Shown: in pieces, positions 44,643-56,831 of the stretch
Layout: the number at the start of each line of letters is the position of its first letter
Position numbering within the stretch: the stretch's first letter is position 1
NCBI RefSeq assembly: GCF_003252725.1
Contig: NZ_QEPO01000004.1
Coordinates: 124,001 to 188,000 of the forward strand
Direction: 5' to 3'
Source: Haemophilus parainfluenzae
GTDB lineage: Bacteria; Pseudomonadota; Gammaproteobacteria; Enterobacterales; Pasteurellaceae
Length of the DNA stretch: 64,000 nt
The notes under the pieces: generated by a model
Seen by the model: only the letters and a program-made list of their open reading frames with translations
What the model was told of the DNA's origin: nothing
Database searches by the model: none
Program-made: the position numbers and the translations under genes

Positions 44643-44786
44643 AGGGGGCTCCTCGATAAATAGGTCTTTATTGTCTCTTATTATACGAGGCTTTTCTGAC
44701 TGGTAAATCAATAAAATTGGAATAGACTGTTCCGAGAAAAGGAAAAATATTGCAAAATAGGCACAAATTCAGATGTATTCGAAAAA

Positions 44787-46703
44787 ATGATTGTATTTAA
44801 TAATATTTCCCTAAAGCGCGGGCAAACCGAATTGCTCGAGAATGCCACGGCAACCATCAATCCGAAACAAAAAGTCGGTTTGGTAGGTAAGAATGGTTGC
44901 GGTAAGTCTTCTCTTTTTGCCCTATTAAAAAAAGAATTAACGCCAGAGGGTGGCGAGGTCACTTATCCATCCAACTGGCGGGTCTCTTGGGTGAATCAAG
45001 AAACGCCCGCATTGGATATTCCCGCCATTGATTATGTGATTCAAGGGGATCGTGAATATTGCCGTTTACAGCAGGAACTTAACGAAGCCAATGAACGTAA
45101 TGACGGTCATGCAATTGCGCGCATTCACGGGCAATTAGAAACCTTGGATGCTTGGACTATTCAATCTCGCGCAGCGTCCTTATTGCATGGTTTAGGGTTT
45201 AACCAAGAAGAAATCACTCAGCCTGTGAAATCCTTCTCCGGTGGTTGGCGGATGCGTTTAAATTTGGCGCAAGCATTGCTTTGTCCATCGGATTTATTAT
45301 TACTGGATGAACCAACCAACCATTTGGATTTGGATGCGGTTATTTGGTTAGAACGATGGTTAGTACAATATCAAGGCACCTTGGTATTAATTTCCCACGA
45401 CCGTGATTTTCTCGATCCGATTGTGACGAAAATTCTCCATATCGAAAATCAGAAGCTTAACGAATACACGGGTGATTATTCTTCCTTTGAAGTGCAACGG
45501 GCAACTAAGCTAGCACAACAAACGGCTATGTATCGTCAGCAACAACAAAAGATTTCCCATTTACAAAAATATATCGACCGCTTTAAAGCCAAAGCGACTA
45601 AAGCCAAACAAGCACAAAGCCGTATGAAGGCATTGGAGCGTATGGAACTGATTGCGCCAGCTTATGTGGATAATCCTTTTACCTTTGAATTCCGTCCACC
45701 GCTATCTTTGCCGAATCCGTTGGTGATGATTGAACAGGCGAGCGCAGGTTATGGCAGCGGTGAAAGTGCGGTAGAAATTTTAAGTAAAATTAAACTGAAT
45801 TTAGTACCGGGTTCGCGCATCGGTTTGCTCGGGAAAAATGGTGCAGGTAAATCAACTTTAATTAAATTGTTAGCCGGCGAGCTCACAGCCCTTTCTGGTA
45901 CAGTACAATTAGCTAAAGGCGTGCAACTTGGCTATTTTGCTCAACATCAGCTTGATACGCTACGTGCAGATGAATCCGCTCTCTGGCACATGCAGAAACT
46001 CGCACCAGAGCAAACGGAGCAACAGGTACGGGATTATCTTGGGAGTTTTGCGTTCCATGGTGACAAAGTTAACCAAGAGGTGAAAGCCTTTTCCGGTGGA
46101 GAAAAAGCTCGTTTGGTGCTTGCACTGATTGTTTGGCAACGTCCAAACTTATTACTGCTCGACGAACCAACTAACCATTTGGATTTGGATATGCGTCAGG
46201 CATTGACCGAAGCGCTAGTAGATTACGAAGGCTCTTTGGTGGTGGTTTCTCACGATCGCCACTTACTACGTAATACCGTGGAAGAATTCTATTTGGTACA
46301 CGATAAAAAAGTGGAAGAATTCAAAGGCGATTTAGAGGATTATCAAAAGTGGCTGAATGAACAAAATAGTGCGCCAGAAAATAAATCCTCGGAGAAAAAT
46401 GACGACAATGAAAATTCCATGCAAAACCGCAAGGAACAAAAACGTCGTGAGGCCGAACTTCGCCAACAAACCGCGCCTCTTCGTAAACAAATCACTCAAT
46501 TGGAGGAAAAAATGAATAAGCATGCCTCCAAACTTGCGGAGATTGAAAACCAATTAGCGGATTCCGAACTCTACAGCGCAGAAAATAAAGAAAAATTGAC
46601 CGTACTTTTGGCACAGCAAGTCGAGGTGAAGAAAGCATTGGAAGAAGTCGAAATGGATTGGTTAGCGGCCCAGGAAGAATTGGAAACAATGCTACAAGCA
46701 TAG
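44787..46703 (+). CDS. yheS: ABC-F family ATPase YheS
   Basis: A 638-residue soluble tandem ATPase very like E. coli YheS in length and in blocks such as IVF..ISLKRG, GLVGKNGCGKSS, VNQETPALD and GDREY. Each half has Walker A, an LSGG-type signature (SFSGGWRMRLNLAQA; AFSGGEKARLVLAL) and Walker B (LLLLDEPTNHLDLD twice), joined by the ABC-F linker helices (about 240-300). A coiled-coil tail follows (about 550-638). ABC-F proteins bind the ribosomal E site and ease stalled translation. It opens the five-gene run yheS-yrdD-tsaC-aroE-tag. Confidence 0.93.
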   Translation: MIVFNNISLKRGQTELLENATATINPKQKVGLVGKNGCGKSSLFALLKKELTPEGGEVTYPSNWRVSWVNQETPALDIPAIDYVIQGDREYCRLQQELNEANERNDGHAIARIHGQLETLDAWTIQSRAASLLHGLGFNQEEITQPVKSFSGGWRMRLNLAQALLCPSDLLLLDEPTNHLDLDAVIWLERWLVQYQGTLVLISHDRDFLDPIVTKILHIENQKLNEYTGDYSSFEVQRATKLAQQTAMYRQQQQKISHLQKYIDRFKAKATKAKQAQSRMKALERMELIAPAYVDNPFTFEFRPPLSLPNPLVMIEQASAGYGSGESAVEILSKIKLNLVPGSRIGLLGKNGAGKSTLIKLLAGELTALSGTVQLAKGVQLGYFAQHQLDTLRADESALWHMQKLAPEQTEQQVRDYLGSFAFHGDKVNQEVKAFSGGEKARLVLALIVWQRPNLLLLDEPTNHLDLDMRQALTEALVDYEGSLVVVSHDRHLLRNTVEEFYLVHDKKVEEFKGDLEDYQKWLNEQNSAPENKSSEKNDDNENSMQNRKEQKRREAELRQQTAPLRKQITQLEEKMNKHASKLAEIENQLADSELYSAENKEKLTVLLAQQVEVKKALEEVEMDWLAAQEELETMLQA

Positions 46704-46712
46704 GGACAGCGT

Positions 46713-47255
46713 ATGAGTCAAAGTCTTTTCCAACACACAAAACACGAAGAATATTGCCCACAATGCGGTACACCTTTGCAAATGAAACAGGGTAAAAAAG
46801 GACTGTTTTTAGGTTGTACCGCATATCCCGCCTGTGATTATTTGCGTCCACTAAATAGAGTGGAACATAAGGTGTTGAAAGAGCTTGATGAAACCTGCCC
46901 GCAATGTGGCAACCCACTCCAACTCAAACAAGGCGCTTTTGGGATGTTTATTGGTTGCAGTCATTACCCCGATTGTGATTTTGTGGTGCATGAGCAACAG
47001 GATGAAGAACAATCTATTGACTGCCCAGAATGTCATAAAGGACATTTGGTTGCCCGTCGCGGACGACAGGGAAAAATCTTTTATGGCTGCGATAACTTTC
47101 CTCATTGCAAATTTTCCTTACCGGCAAAACCCTATGCCATGCCTTGTCCACAATGCCATTTTCCACTTGCGCTATTAAAAAGTGAAAATGCCGAACAGCA
47201 AGTGTGGCAATGCGCGAATAAAGGCTGTCGACATATTTTTGAGAACGAAAAATGA
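46713..47255 (+). CDS. yrdD: Zinc-ribbon protein YrdD, topoisomerase I C-terminal-like
   Basis: A 180-residue protein made of repeated C4 zinc ribbons like the C-terminal tail of DNA topoisomerase [36 protein letters not shown] and [17 protein letters not shown], plus a fourth CPQCHFPLA unit. It has no topoisomerase catalytic domain. It probably binds nucleic acid; its role is unknown. Its stop overlaps the tsaC start (ATGA), a conserved yrdD-tsaC link. Confidence 0.9.
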   Translation: MSQSLFQHTKHEEYCPQCGTPLQMKQGKKGLFLGCTAYPACDYLRPLNRVEHKVLKELDETCPQCGNPLQLKQGAFGMFIGCSHYPDCDFVVHEQQDEEQSIDCPECHKGHLVARRGRQGKIFYGCDNFPHCKFSLPAKPYAMPCPQCHFPLALLKSENAEQQVWQCANKGCRHIFENEK

Positions 47256-47803
47256 ATATACAACAAATTGCCGCTCGTTTAATGCAAGACGAAGTCGTTG
47301 CCTATCCTACTGAGGCGGTATTCGGTTTGGGCTGTAATCCGCTAAGTGAAAGTGCGGTCAGAAAATTGCTCGATTTAAAACAACGTCCAATTGAAAAAGG
47401 TCTCATTTTAGTCGCGCCTAGCTTGCATTTTTTACAGCCCTTTGTTGATTTTTCCCATTTATCAGACGAACAACTTTCGCGCTTACAGGAACAATATGAG
47501 CATCCGATCACCTGGGTGGTGCCGGCTAAGACAGAGGTTCCACATTTTCTGACAGGGCAATTTAATAGCATTGCGGTGCGTTTATGTACTCATCCTGCCG
47601 TCAAAGCTTTATGCGAAAAAACAGGTTTTGCCCTCACCTCGACCAGCGCGAACTTAACCGGTCAATCACCTTGCCGCAGCGCAGATGCTGTGCGTTCCCA
47701 ATTTGGGGCAGATTTCCCCGTGCTTGATGAAGCGGTTGGCCAAGCACAAAATCCATCGGAAATTCGCGATTTGCTCACAAACCAACTTTTCAGACAAGGA
47801 TAA
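47252..47803 (+). CDS. tsaC: L-threonylcarbamoyladenylate synthase TsaC
   Basis: TsaC (YrdC) makes threonylcarbamoyl-AMP from threonine, bicarbonate and ATP, the first step of the t6A37 tRNA modification. The 183-residue protein is a single YrdC domain with [16 protein letters not shown], the K/R positions in [14 protein letters not shown] and STSANLTGQ. An uptake sequence lies inside the gene. It is coupled to yrdD and three bases from aroE. Confidence 0.94.
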   Translation: MNIQQIAARLMQDEVVAYPTEAVFGLGCNPLSESAVRKLLDLKQRPIEKGLILVAPSLHFLQPFVDFSHLSDEQLSRLQEQYEHPITWVVPAKTEVPHFLTGQFNSIAVRLCTHPAVKALCEKTGFALTSTSANLTGQSPCRSADAVRSQFGADFPVLDEAVGQAQNPSEIRDLLTNQLFRQG

Positions 47804-49173
<1,370 letters not shown>

Positions 49174-49219
49174 TATTCCAGTATAATCCCCCTAATTTTA
49201 TCTGAATAAGAACTGAATT

Positions 49220-51562
49220 ATGAATAAAAAATATACCTTAATTTCAATCTCAATTCTGACCGCACTTTATAGTCAACAAAGTTTGGCCGATCTGCATTCT
49301 CAATGTCTGCTTGGTGTGCCTCACTTTACTGGAGAAGTTGTGAAAGGTGATGTCAATAATTTGCCGGTTTATATTGAAGCAGATAAAGCAGAGATTAATC
49401 AGCCAACTCAGGCGATTTATCAAGGCAATGTGGATTTGAAACAAGGAAACCGCCATCTGGTCGGAAATTCAGTTGAAGTTAAACAAACAGGGGAAGGCAA
49501 ACAAGCACAACGTTGGGCTTATTTACGTGGTGGATTTGATTATAAAGACAATCAAATCAATCTATTAGGTAATGATGCGAGTTTTAATTTAGATAGCAAA
49601 AATGGTAACGTAACCGATGCAGACTACCAACTTGTAGGACGTCAAGGTCGTGGTAAAGCTCAAGAAATCGAGTTAGGTGATAATTACCGTTTAATGAAAA
49701 ATGCGACATTTACCTCTTGTTTACCCGATGATAATGCTTGGGCGGTAGATGCCTCTGAGATTCGTCAGCACATTAAAGAAGAATATGCCGAATTTTGGCA
49801 TGCGCGTTTTAAAGTATTAGGTGTGCCGGTATTCTATACCCCTTATCTGCAATTACCGATTGGTGATCGCCGCCGTTCAGGTTTATTAATGCCAACAGTC
49901 GGTCATTCTAGCCGTGATGGTTATTGGTATAAACAGCCGGTTTATTGGAACATTGCACCAAATTATGATGCCACATTTGCACCAAAATATATGTCTCGTC
50001 GTGGTTGGCAATTAAATGGTGAATTCCGTTATTTAACACCCGTTGGTGAAGGTAAACTGGCGGGCGAATATTTAGGACGTGATCGTTATGATAAATACAC
50101 TAGTGATAGCCGTAAGCGTCATTTATTCTATTGGAAACATCACTCTTCTTTTCTTGAAAACTGGCGTTTAAATATCGATTACACAAAAGTGAGCGATAAA
50201 CGTTATTTCACCGATTTTGATTCTGATTACGGTAACAGTACTGATGGTTATGCGAACCAGTATGCACGTATTGCTTACTATAAACCAAATTACAACTTTG
50301 CGATTTCAGCACGTCAATTCCAAATTTTTGATGAGGTTTCTGTGGGACCTTATCGTGCGCTACCACAAATCGACTTCAATTATTACAAAAATGATTTGGC
50401 GAACGGTTGGGTAGATTTCAAGTTATTCTCACAAGCAGTACGTTTTGATAATGATAGTACCTTGATGCCGACAGCATGGCGCTTTCATGTTGAGCCAAGT
50501 TTGGCAACCGCGATGTCAAATAAATATGGTAGCTTGAATATTGAAACTAAACTTTACGCGACTCATTATAACCAGAAAAAAGGCTCTTCTTCTTCGGCAG
50601 AAGACGTACAAAAATCAGTAAATCGTGTATTGCCGCAATTAAAAGTAGATTTACAAACGGTTTTAGCGAGCAACAAAACCTTATTTGATAGCTATACACA
50701 AACGCTTGAACCTCATGTTCAATATTTGTATCGACCATACAAAGACCAAAGTAATATCGGTTCAAAACGTGTAAATAATTACCTTGGTTTTGGTTATGAT
50801 TCTGCGTTAGTTCAACAAGATTATTATTCACTATTCCGCGATCGTCGTTATAGTGGTTTAGACCGTATTTCATCAGCAAACCAGGTGACAGTTGGGGGAA
50901 CAACCCGTTTTTATAATAAAAATGCCGATGAGCGTTTTAATTTCTCTGCTGGGCAAATTTATTATTTAACGGCATCAAAAATTGATGATAATCCAAATAA
51001 TCGTACGCCAAAATCCTCTTCTTCTTGGGCCTTGGAGTCTAACTGGAAAATTAGCGACAAATGGAATTGGCGAGGTAGCTATCAATACGATACGTTGTTA
51101 GATAAAGCCTCTTTAGCAAATAGTAGTTTGGAATTTAATCCGATGAAGAATAATCTGATTCAGTTAAATTATCGCTACGCAAGTAAAGAGTATATCAATC
51201 AAAACTTAGGTGCATCTGCTAACCGTTACCAACAAGACATTAAACAGGTTGGTGTTGTGGCTGCATGGGAAGTGTCGGATAACTGGGCGCTTGTTGGAAA
51301 ATACTATCAAGATATTGCATTGAAAAAACCGGTTGAGCAATATGTAGGCGTGCAATATAACTCGTGCTGCTGGTCTTTAGGTGTTGGAGCAAGACGTTAT
51401 GTGACGAGTCGCCAAAATCAACGTAATGATCAAGTGGTTTATGACAACAGCGTTGGTGTTACTTTTGAATTACGTGGTTTAGGTGAAAATGATCACCAAA
51501 GTGGTATCGAAGATATGCTGAAGAAAGGTAAACTGCCTTATATTCAAGCATTTAGCTTATAG
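49220..51562 (+). CDS. lptD: LPS-assembly protein LptD
   Basis: LptD with LptE forms the outer-membrane translocon that inserts lipooligosaccharide. The 780-residue protein has a signal peptide (ends near SLA-DL), an N-terminal LptA-like jellyroll (about 45-190; [13 protein letters not shown]) and a large C-terminal barrel. Four cysteines fit the two long-range disulfides known in E. coli: Cys29 and Cys167 in the N-domain, Cys716-Cys717 in the barrel (YNSCCW). An uptake sequence codes LTAL in the signal peptide. Confidence 0.95.
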   Translation: MNKKYTLISISILTALYSQQSLADLHSQCLLGVPHFTGEVVKGDVNNLPVYIEADKAEINQPTQAIYQGNVDLKQGNRHLVGNSVEVKQTGEGKQAQRWAYLRGGFDYKDNQINLLGNDASFNLDSKNGNVTDADYQLVGRQGRGKAQEIELGDNYRLMKNATFTSCLPDDNAWAVDASEIRQHIKEEYAEFWHARFKVLGVPVFYTPYLQLPIGDRRRSGLLMPTVGHSSRDGYWYKQPVYWNIAPNYDATFAPKYMSRRGWQLNGEFRYLTPVGEGKLAGEYLGRDRYDKYTSDSRKRHLFYWKHHSSFLENWRLNIDYTKVSDKRYFTDFDSDYGNSTDGYANQYARIAYYKPNYNFAISARQFQIFDEVSVGPYRALPQIDFNYYKNDLANGWVDFKLFSQAVRFDNDSTLMPTAWRFHVEPSLATAMSNKYGSLNIETKLYATHYNQKKGSSSSAEDVQKSVNRVLPQLKVDLQTVLASNKTLFDSYTQTLEPHVQYLYRPYKDQSNIGSKRVNNYLGFGYDSALVQQDYYSLFRDRRYSGLDRISSANQVTVGGTTRFYNKNADERFNFSAGQIYYLTASKIDDNPNNRTPKSSSSWALESNWKISDKWNWRGSYQYDTLLDKASLANSSLEFNPMKNNLIQLNYRYASKEYINQNLGASANRYQQDIKQVGVVAAWEVSDNWALVGKYYQDIALKKPVEQYVGVQYNSCCWSLGVGARRYVTSRQNQRNDQVVYDNSVGVTFELRGLGENDHQSGIEDMLKKGKLPYIQAFSL

Positions 51563-51572
51563 TAAAATGAAT

Positions 51573-51602
51573 AAAGGCTACCGAAAGGTAGCCTTTTTGT
51601 TT
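51573..51602 (+). terminator. Terminator of lptD
   Basis: AAAGGCTACC and GGTAGCCTTT close a GAAA tetraloop followed by TTGTTT, 11 bases after the stop codon. Confidence 0.93.
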
Positions 51603-51645
51603 AGAAGTGCGGTTAAAAAAGACACGATTTTTGATCGCACTTTGC

Positions 51646-52533
51646 TTATTTTTTTCGTTTTGCTCGAGGATGGGCTTGGTCATACACTTCCGCAAGATGT
51701 TGGAAATTTAAATGCGTATAAATTTGCGTGGTGGACAAATTGCTGTGCCCTAAAAGCTCTTGAACAGCCCGCAAATCCGAACTCGCTTCCAGCATGTGAG
51801 TGGCAAAAGAGTGGCGTAGTTTATGTGGGTTGAGATGACTATTTAATCCTTGGCGAATGCCCCAGGTTTCCATTCGTTTTTGAATTGAACGGTGCGTGAG
51901 GCGATTTCCCTGTTGGCTTACAAAAAGGGCTTCATCTTTAGGATTAAATAAAGGGCGTACTTTCAACCATTGCTGAATTGCATGAGAAGCATAGCGTCCA
52001 AAAGGCACAATACGTTCTTTGTTCCCTTTACCAATCACTCTGACTTCATGTACACGCGTGTTAATGCTATTAAGGTTTAAGCCTTGCAATTCAGATAAGC
52101 GAAGCCCTGAGCTATACATCAATTCCATCATGGCGCGATCACGCAAATCAATGGGATCTTTACTGTCATTTGAAAGCAATTTTTGGACTTGTTCAGCATC
52201 AATATTTTTTGGTAAATGTTTACCTTGTTTCGGCGCTGAAATACCCGTTGCCGGATTCACTTTCAGTTGCCCTTGCTGCACAAGATAGCTGAAGAACTGA
52301 CGAAGAGCAGACAAACGTAATGCTAAGCTCTTTTCTTTTAAACCTTGCTTACGGCTTTCCGCCAAAATAAGACGAACCACACTAGGATTCACTTGCTGCC
52401 AATGTTGAATACCTTTTTCAGCCAAAATCGCTAAAATCGCATCCAGTTGATGTTGATAATTAGTGAGAGTATGTGGGCTTACTTGGCGTTCAATTCGCAA
52501 GTAATCCCAATATTGATTGAGGAGTGTATGCAT
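51646..52533 (-). CDS. xerC: Tyrosine recombinase XerC
   Basis: XerC with XerD resolves chromosome dimers at dif. The 295-residue protein has the SAM-like N-terminal DNA-binding domain (about 1-85) and the catalytic domain with arginine in SSGLRLSEL, lysine in [35 protein letters not shown] with the nucleophilic tyrosine, and the FtsK/XerD-contact tail. The start codon overlaps the stop of the GNAT gene (TAATG). Confidence 0.93.
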   Translation of the reverse strand: MHTLLNQYWDYLRIERQVSPHTLTNYQHQLDAILAILAEKGIQHWQQVNPSVVRLILAESRKQGLKEKSLALRLSALRQFFSYLVQQGQLKVNPATGISAPKQGKHLPKNIDAEQVQKLLSNDSKDPIDLRDRAMMELMYSSGLRLSELQGLNLNSINTRVHEVRVIGKGNKERIVPFGRYASHAIQQWLKVRPLFNPKDEALFVSQQGNRLTHRSIQKRMETWGIRQGLNSHLNPHKLRHSFATHMLEASSDLRAVQELLGHSNLSTTQIYTHLNFQHLAEVYDQAHPRAKRKK

Positions 52534-52967
52534 TAGAGAGTTAATTCAAACAAACTTTTTTTCGTGTTTAGTTTAAATCCTTCGCGTTCTAAAATACTCT
52601 GTTGGCCTTGGCTTAATTCTGCCACTAAACGATTAGATTGTGTATAACGGACAAACTCTTTCGCTTTAGAAATAAGGGCAGCATAAATCTCGGCTTGATG
52701 TTTATCTTCTTTTACAAAAATATCGGTTAATTGCCAATAGCGTTGTAGTTTTAAAGAGGATAAGCGAGGATAAAGTTGAACAAAACCAATCGCCTGTGAG
52801 TTTTCGTTTATAGCAACAAAAAACATGCTTTCATTAAAACGTATACGATTCGTTAAAAAGGTTAAAGTGCGGTCAGGATTTTCACTCATTCCGTTGGCAA
52901 GTCGATAGGCTTCAAAGAGTGGAGCAAGCACTTCTATATTCCATTGTTCGGCTTTGAAAATTTTCAT
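52533..52967 (-). CDS. GNAT-family N-acetyltransferase
   Basis: A 144-residue GNAT-fold protein. The acetyl-CoA pocket region is [31 protein letters not shown], but the classic R/Q-x-x-G-x-G/A pyrophosphate loop is degenerate, with H-Q-A-E-I-Y in its place. The substrate is unknown. It is translationally coupled to xerC by a one-base stop/start overlap. An uptake sequence lies in the first third. Confidence 0.75.
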   Translation of the reverse strand: MKIFKAEQWNIEVLAPLFEAYRLANGMSENPDRTLTFLTNRIRFNESMFFVAINENSQAIGFVQLYPRLSSLKLQRYWQLTDIFVKEDKHQAEIYAALISKAKEFVRYTQSNRLVAELSQGQQSILEREGFKLNTKKSLFELTL

Positions 52968-53119
52968 TGTTACCAGACCTATTTTCCGTTTATTTATAAA
53001 ATTGTTTATTTTTTATCGGTTCCGTACAGTAGATTGTAGCTTTTTAGCACAAAATAATCATCATTTCCCCAAAAAAATTTTCAAAATGTGATTTTGCACA
53101 AAGAAATCAGCCCAAAGTT

Positions 53120-53128
53120 TGGTATAGT
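53120..53128 (+). promoter_or_regulatory. Predicted extended -10 promoter of tpiA
   Basis: TGGTATAGT is an extended -10 element 38 bases before the tpiA ATG in an otherwise A/T-rich gap. No convincing -35 is spaced at 17 bases. Confidence 0.5.
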
Positions 53129-53166
53129 AAACACACTTTTTATTTATTCAATATGGAGAAACAAAA

Positions 53167-53958
53167 ATGGCACGTCGTCCTTTAGTGATGGGTAACTGGA
53201 AATTAAACGGTTCCAAAGCCTTTACCAAAGAATTAATCGAAGGATTAAAAGCTGAATTACATGATGTAACAGGGTGTGATGTGGCAATTGCCCCACCAGT
53301 GATGTATTTAGGTACGGCTGAAGCAGCACTTTCTGGTTGTGGTTGCAGCTGCGGCGGTAAAAGTGTGATTCAGTTAGGTGCACAAAACGTAGATGTCAAT
53401 GTGAAAGGTGCATTTACTGGTGATATTTCTAGCGAAATGTTAAAAGATTTTGGTGCAAAATACATCATTATCGGTCACTCTGAGCGTCGTACTTACCACA
53501 AAGAAAGCGATGAGTTTGTAGCGAAAAAATTTGGTGTATTAAAAGAAGCAGGCTTAGTACCAGTATTATGTATCGGTGAAACTGAAGCTGAAAACGAAGC
53601 AGGCAAAACTGAAGAAGTATGTGCGCGTCAAATTGATGCAGTCATCAATGCATTGGGTGTAGAAGCATTTAATGGTGCAGTGATTGCTTACGAACCAATT
53701 TGGGCAATCGGCACGGGCAAATCAGCGACTCCAGCACAAGCACAAGCTGTTCATGCATTTATCCGTGGCCACATCGCAGCAAAATCACAAGCTGTAGCAG
53801 ATCAAGTGATCATTCAATACGGTGGTTCAGTAAATGACGCTAATGCAGCAGAATTATTCACTCAACCGGATATCGATGGTGCGTTAGTGGGCGGAGCTTC
53901 ACTTAAAGCGCCTGCATTTGCGGTAATTGTAAAAGCAGCGGCAGCAGCGAAAAACTAA
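53167..53958 (+). CDS. tpiA: Triosephosphate isomerase
   Basis: TpiA interconverts dihydroxyacetone phosphate and glyceraldehyde 3-phosphate. The 263-residue barrel has Lys12 in GNWKLNG, the catalytic histidine in IIGHSERR, the catalytic glutamate in [19 protein letters not shown] and the phosphate loop YGGSVND. Residues 56-64 read SGCGCSCGG, a cysteine-rich surface insert (Cys58, 60 and 62) that I do not recall from E. coli TIM. GGAGAA precedes the ATG. Confidence 0.96.
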   Translation: MARRPLVMGNWKLNGSKAFTKELIEGLKAELHDVTGCDVAIAPPVMYLGTAEAALSGCGCSCGGKSVIQLGAQNVDVNVKGAFTGDISSEMLKDFGAKYIIIGHSERRTYHKESDEFVAKKFGVLKEAGLVPVLCIGETEAENEAGKTEEVCARQIDAVINALGVEAFNGAVIAYEPIWAIGTGKSATPAQAQAVHAFIRGHIAAKSQAVADQVIIQYGGSVNDANAAELFTQPDIDGALVGGASLKAPAFAVIVKAAAAAKN

Positions 53959-53980
53959 TTTTTCTTGCCTTAAAGAAATA

Positions 53981-54017
53981 AAAAAGTGCGGTTAATTTTG
54001 ACCGCACTTTTTGTTTT
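53981..54017. terminator. Bidirectional terminator between tpiA and lgtF
   Basis: AAAAAGTGCGGT and ACCGCACTTTTT form a 12-bp perfect stem around TAATTTTG; both arms contain uptake sequences. Confidence 0.9.
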
Positions 54018-54020
54018 TGA

Positions 54021-54779
54021 TTAATGTTGATTGCGTTCCCATAAATCAGCATATTTCACAAAGGTGGAGTGGGCCGAAAGTACCGCAAGTAGAAAACCTT
54101 GTTTTCCATCTAAGAAGCCTGCTTTTAAAATGTACATTTTGATAAAACAGCCAATCGCATGGCTTATTCCTTGCCACAATGTTGCTTTTTTTCCTTTGGC
54201 TTGGCGTTGATCTGCCCAGGCTTTGGCGTAGCCCGCAGATTTCACCAAATAGTGATGAATGCTTTTATAGGTAAAATGTTCCAAATCCCCAGTTAATTTC
54301 TGTACTTTCGTGTTTTCAGGATAAACCACTTTTTCATGTACGAGTGAATCATTATAGCCCGCATAATTTGTACGATATAAACGCACCACATAATCCGGAT
54401 ACCAACCTGAATGACGGATTTCACGTCCAAACACTTCACTCACACGAGGAATATTATAAACCGTATTTGGTGCATCTTGTTGAACGGCTTGTTGAATGGA
54501 TTCACGAAGTTTCGGTGTGACACGTTCATCTGCATCTAACCAAAAAACATAATCACTGGTGACATATTGTTGTGCGTGTTGGCGTTGCTTGCCAAAGCCT
54601 GGCCAATCAGGATGCGAATAAAATTTTGCACCATATTGTTCTGCGATTTCTTGGGTGTTATCAGTACTGCCTGAATCGACAATAATGATTTCATCTACCC
54701 AATCTTTTACCGTATCGAGACATTGGGCAAGATCTGCCGCTTCATTTTTGACAATCATGGCAACGCTAATTGTTGGCAT
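54021..54779 (-). CDS. lgtF: Lipooligosaccharide glucosyltransferase, LgtF-like (GT family 2)
   Basis: A 252-residue GT-A glycosyltransferase with [32 protein letters not shown] at the nucleotide-binding start and the metal-binding DADE motif (about 83-86). In H. influenzae the gene in this position, divergent from waaA, adds the first glucose to heptose I of the LOS inner core. Similarity to the WaaE/KdtX group agrees. No phase-variation repeat is seen in or before it. Confidence 0.87.
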   Translation of the reverse strand: MPTISVAMIVKNEAADLAQCLDTVKDWVDEIIIVDSGSTDNTQEIAEQYGAKFYSHPDWPGFGKQRQHAQQYVTSDYVFWLDADERVTPKLRESIQQAVQQDAPNTVYNIPRVSEVFGREIRHSGWYPDYVVRLYRTNYAGYNDSLVHEKVVYPENTKVQKLTGDLEHFTYKSIHHYLVKSAGYAKAWADQRQAKGKKATLWQGISHAIGCFIKMYILKAGFLDGKQGFLLAVLSAHSTFVKYADLWERNQH

Positions 54780-54795
54780 ATTTTGATCCTTTTTT

Positions 54796-54804
54796 TGCTA
54801 TACT
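54796..54804 (+). promoter_or_regulatory. Predicted extended -10 promoter of waaA
   Basis: TGCTATACT is an extended -10 element in the 61-base gap between the divergent lgtF and waaA genes, 36 bases before the waaA ATG. Confidence 0.45.
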
Positions 54805-54840
54805 AGCCGAAGTTTTTGTAAGTATAACCGAATTTATTTT

Positions 54841-56136
54841 ATGTGGCGTTTTTTTTATACTGGCCTGATGTATCTAATTCAGCCTTTTGTGCTGTTATTC
54901 ATGTTACTACGAAGTCTCAAAGCTCCGAATTATCGCAAGCGTTTAGGCGAGCGATATGGCATTTATGGGAATCCTGCTAAGCCTACACAAGATGGGATCG
55001 TCATTCATGCGGCATCAGTTGGTGAAGTGATTGCCGCTACGCCTCTAGTAAAACGTATTCAGAAGGAATACCCGAATTTACCGATCACGTTTACAACGGT
55101 CACGCCAACGGGCTCTGAACGCGTAAAAGCCGCCTTCGGGGAAACTGTGACGCATTGTTATTTGCCTTACGATTTACCTTGTGTCATCAATCGTTTTATT
55201 GATTTTATTCAGCCTAAAGTATTCATTGTCATTGAAACGGAACTTTGGCCAAATTTGATTGATTGTTTGGCTCATCGAAATATTCCTTTCATTGTCGCCA
55301 ATGCTCGTCTTTCTGCACGTTCAGCGAGACGTTATGGCAAAGTCAAACAACATCTACAACGAATGTTTTCTCAAATCAGCTTGATTGCCCCGCAGGATAG
55401 CATCAGTGGAAAGCGTTATTTAGAGTTAGGTTATGAGAAAGATCGTCTGCAATTAACCGGCAATATTAAATATGATCTTGTGGTCAGTGAGGAATTACTC
55501 AAAGACATTGCAACACTTCATGAAAGCTGGGCGAAAGATCGTCAGATTTGGATTGCGGCGAGTACGCACGAAGGGGAAGAAGAACTCATTTTACAAGCGC
55601 ATCATTTGTTACTGAAAAAACATCCAAACTTGCTGTTATTGCTTGTACCTCGTCATCCTGAACGTTTTAATCCTGTGGCAGATTTAATTGAAAAAGCCAA
55701 CTTTAACTTTATTCGTCGTTCAACAGGTGAGATTCCTTCAGAAAATACCCAAGTAATTCTGGGTGATACCATGGGTGAGTTGATGTTGATGTATGGTATT
55801 TCAGATATTGCGTTTGTTGGCGGAAGTTTGGTCAAACATGGGGGACATAATCCTTTAGAGCCTTTGGCATTTAAATTACCCGTTGTGAGTGGAAAGCATA
55901 CCTTCAATTTCCCTGAAGTTTTTACCTCGCTCCTAGAAGTGCAAGGTGTGTTGCAAATCAACTCCACAGAGAAAGCGTTGGCAGAGATTATTGATAAGTT
56001 GTTGAATTCGAAAGGGGCACGTCAACGTTTAGGCAATGCAGGCTATGAGGTATTAATCGAAAATCGTGGCGCATTACAGCGTCTTTTAGATTTGCTTCAT
56101 CCTTATTTAACCAATATTTCGGAGAACAATAAATGA
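54841..56136 (+). CDS. waaA: 3-deoxy-D-manno-octulosonic acid transferase (Kdo transferase)
   Basis: WaaA adds Kdo from CMP-Kdo to lipid IVA. The 431-residue inner-membrane-associated GT30 enzyme begins with a hydrophobic helix (about 5-22) and has [15 protein letters not shown] with its catalytic glutamate, the ETELWPNL motif and, C-terminally, [19 protein letters not shown]. The H. influenzae enzyme adds a single Kdo, which a separate kinase then phosphorylates. It overlaps coaD by four bases. Confidence 0.95.
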   Translation: MWRFFYTGLMYLIQPFVLLFMLLRSLKAPNYRKRLGERYGIYGNPAKPTQDGIVIHAASVGEVIAATPLVKRIQKEYPNLPITFTTVTPTGSERVKAAFGETVTHCYLPYDLPCVINRFIDFIQPKVFIVIETELWPNLIDCLAHRNIPFIVANARLSARSARRYGKVKQHLQRMFSQISLIAPQDSISGKRYLELGYEKDRLQLTGNIKYDLVVSEELLKDIATLHESWAKDRQIWIAASTHEGEEELILQAHHLLLKKHPNLLLLLVPRHPERFNPVADLIEKANFNFIRRSTGEIPSENTQVILGDTMGELMLMYGISDIAFVGGSLVKHGGHNPLEPLAFKLPVVSGKHTFNFPEVFTSLLEVQGVLQINSTEKALAEIIDKLLNSKGARQRLGNAGYEVLIENRGALQRLLDLLHPYLTNISENNK

Positions 56137-56609
56137 CAAGCGTAATTTACCCTGGCACGTTTGACCCGATTACCAACGGGCATTTAGATATCATTGCGCG
56201 AAGTGCGGTCATTTTTCCGAAAGTTTTTGTCGCAGTTGCGAATAGTCCGAGTAAAAAGCCATTGTTTTCATTGGAGGAGCGCGTTGAACTCGTGCGTCAA
56301 TCGGTCGCTCATTTACCCAATGTGGAAGTATTTGGATTCTCTGATTTACTCGCAAATGAAATCAAATCTAAAAAGATTACTGCCATTATTCGTGGTGTGC
56401 GCACAACGACGGACTTCGAATATGAATTACAACTAGCCGCGTTAAACCGTTTATTAACCGATGGTGTGGATAGTTTGTTCTTCCCTCCAACAGAAAAATG
56501 GGCGTTTGTATCTTCCACGATTGTACGAGAAATTTATTTGCATCATGGGGACGTGAAAGAATTGGTGCCGGAAGCTGTCTATTTAGCCTTAAAAGCACGT
56601 CGTGAATGA
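56133..56609 (+). CDS. coaD: Phosphopantetheine adenylyltransferase
   Basis: CoaD adenylates 4'-phosphopantetheine to dephospho-CoA. The 158-residue protein has the nucleotidyltransferase signature [18 protein letters not shown], and the C-terminal VSSTIVREI. The waaA-coaD link is widely conserved. An uptake sequence codes part of RSAVIF near residue 25. ATGA overlaps occur at both ends. Confidence 0.96.
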   Translation: MTSVIYPGTFDPITNGHLDIIARSAVIFPKVFVAVANSPSKKPLFSLEERVELVRQSVAHLPNVEVFGFSDLLANEIKSKKITAIIRGVRTTTDFEYELQLAALNRLLTDGVDSLFFPPTEKWAFVSSTIVREIYLHHGDVKELVPEAVYLALKARRE

Positions 56610-56818
56610 AAAAAACACTTCTGATTTTAACCGCACTTTTAGCGTTAACTGGTTGTGGTACGGTGGTGAAATTAATCGATCCATCGGAAAAATACACACC
56701 TTACGCAGGTGCAGCTTATGATTTAGAGATGGCACAAAAATGGGGCTTATCTATTTTAGATTTGCCACTGTCATTTTTATTAGATACCGCATTATTGCCT
56801 TATGCGTGGTCAAATTAA
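56606..56818 (+). CDS. Small YceK/YidQ-like lipoprotein
   Basis: A 70-residue predicted lipoprotein: signal peptide with [10 protein letters not shown], so the lipidated cysteine is residue 17, followed by a short domain that matches the YceK/YidQ type ([11 protein letters not shown] and [15 protein letters not shown]). Its function is unknown. An uptake sequence codes LTAL in the signal peptide. It starts in the coaD stop codon and ends 13 bases before rep. Confidence 0.85.
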   Translation: MKKTLLILTALLALTGCGTVVKLIDPSEKYTPYAGAAYDLEMAQKWGLSILDLPLSFLLDTALLPYAWSN

Positions 56819-56831
56819 TTTGCATTAAGAT

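Noticed and set aside
53094-53128. TTGCAC as the -35 of the tpiA promoter
   Set aside because: Its spacing to TATAGT is 23 bases, too long; the extended -10 alone is more credible.
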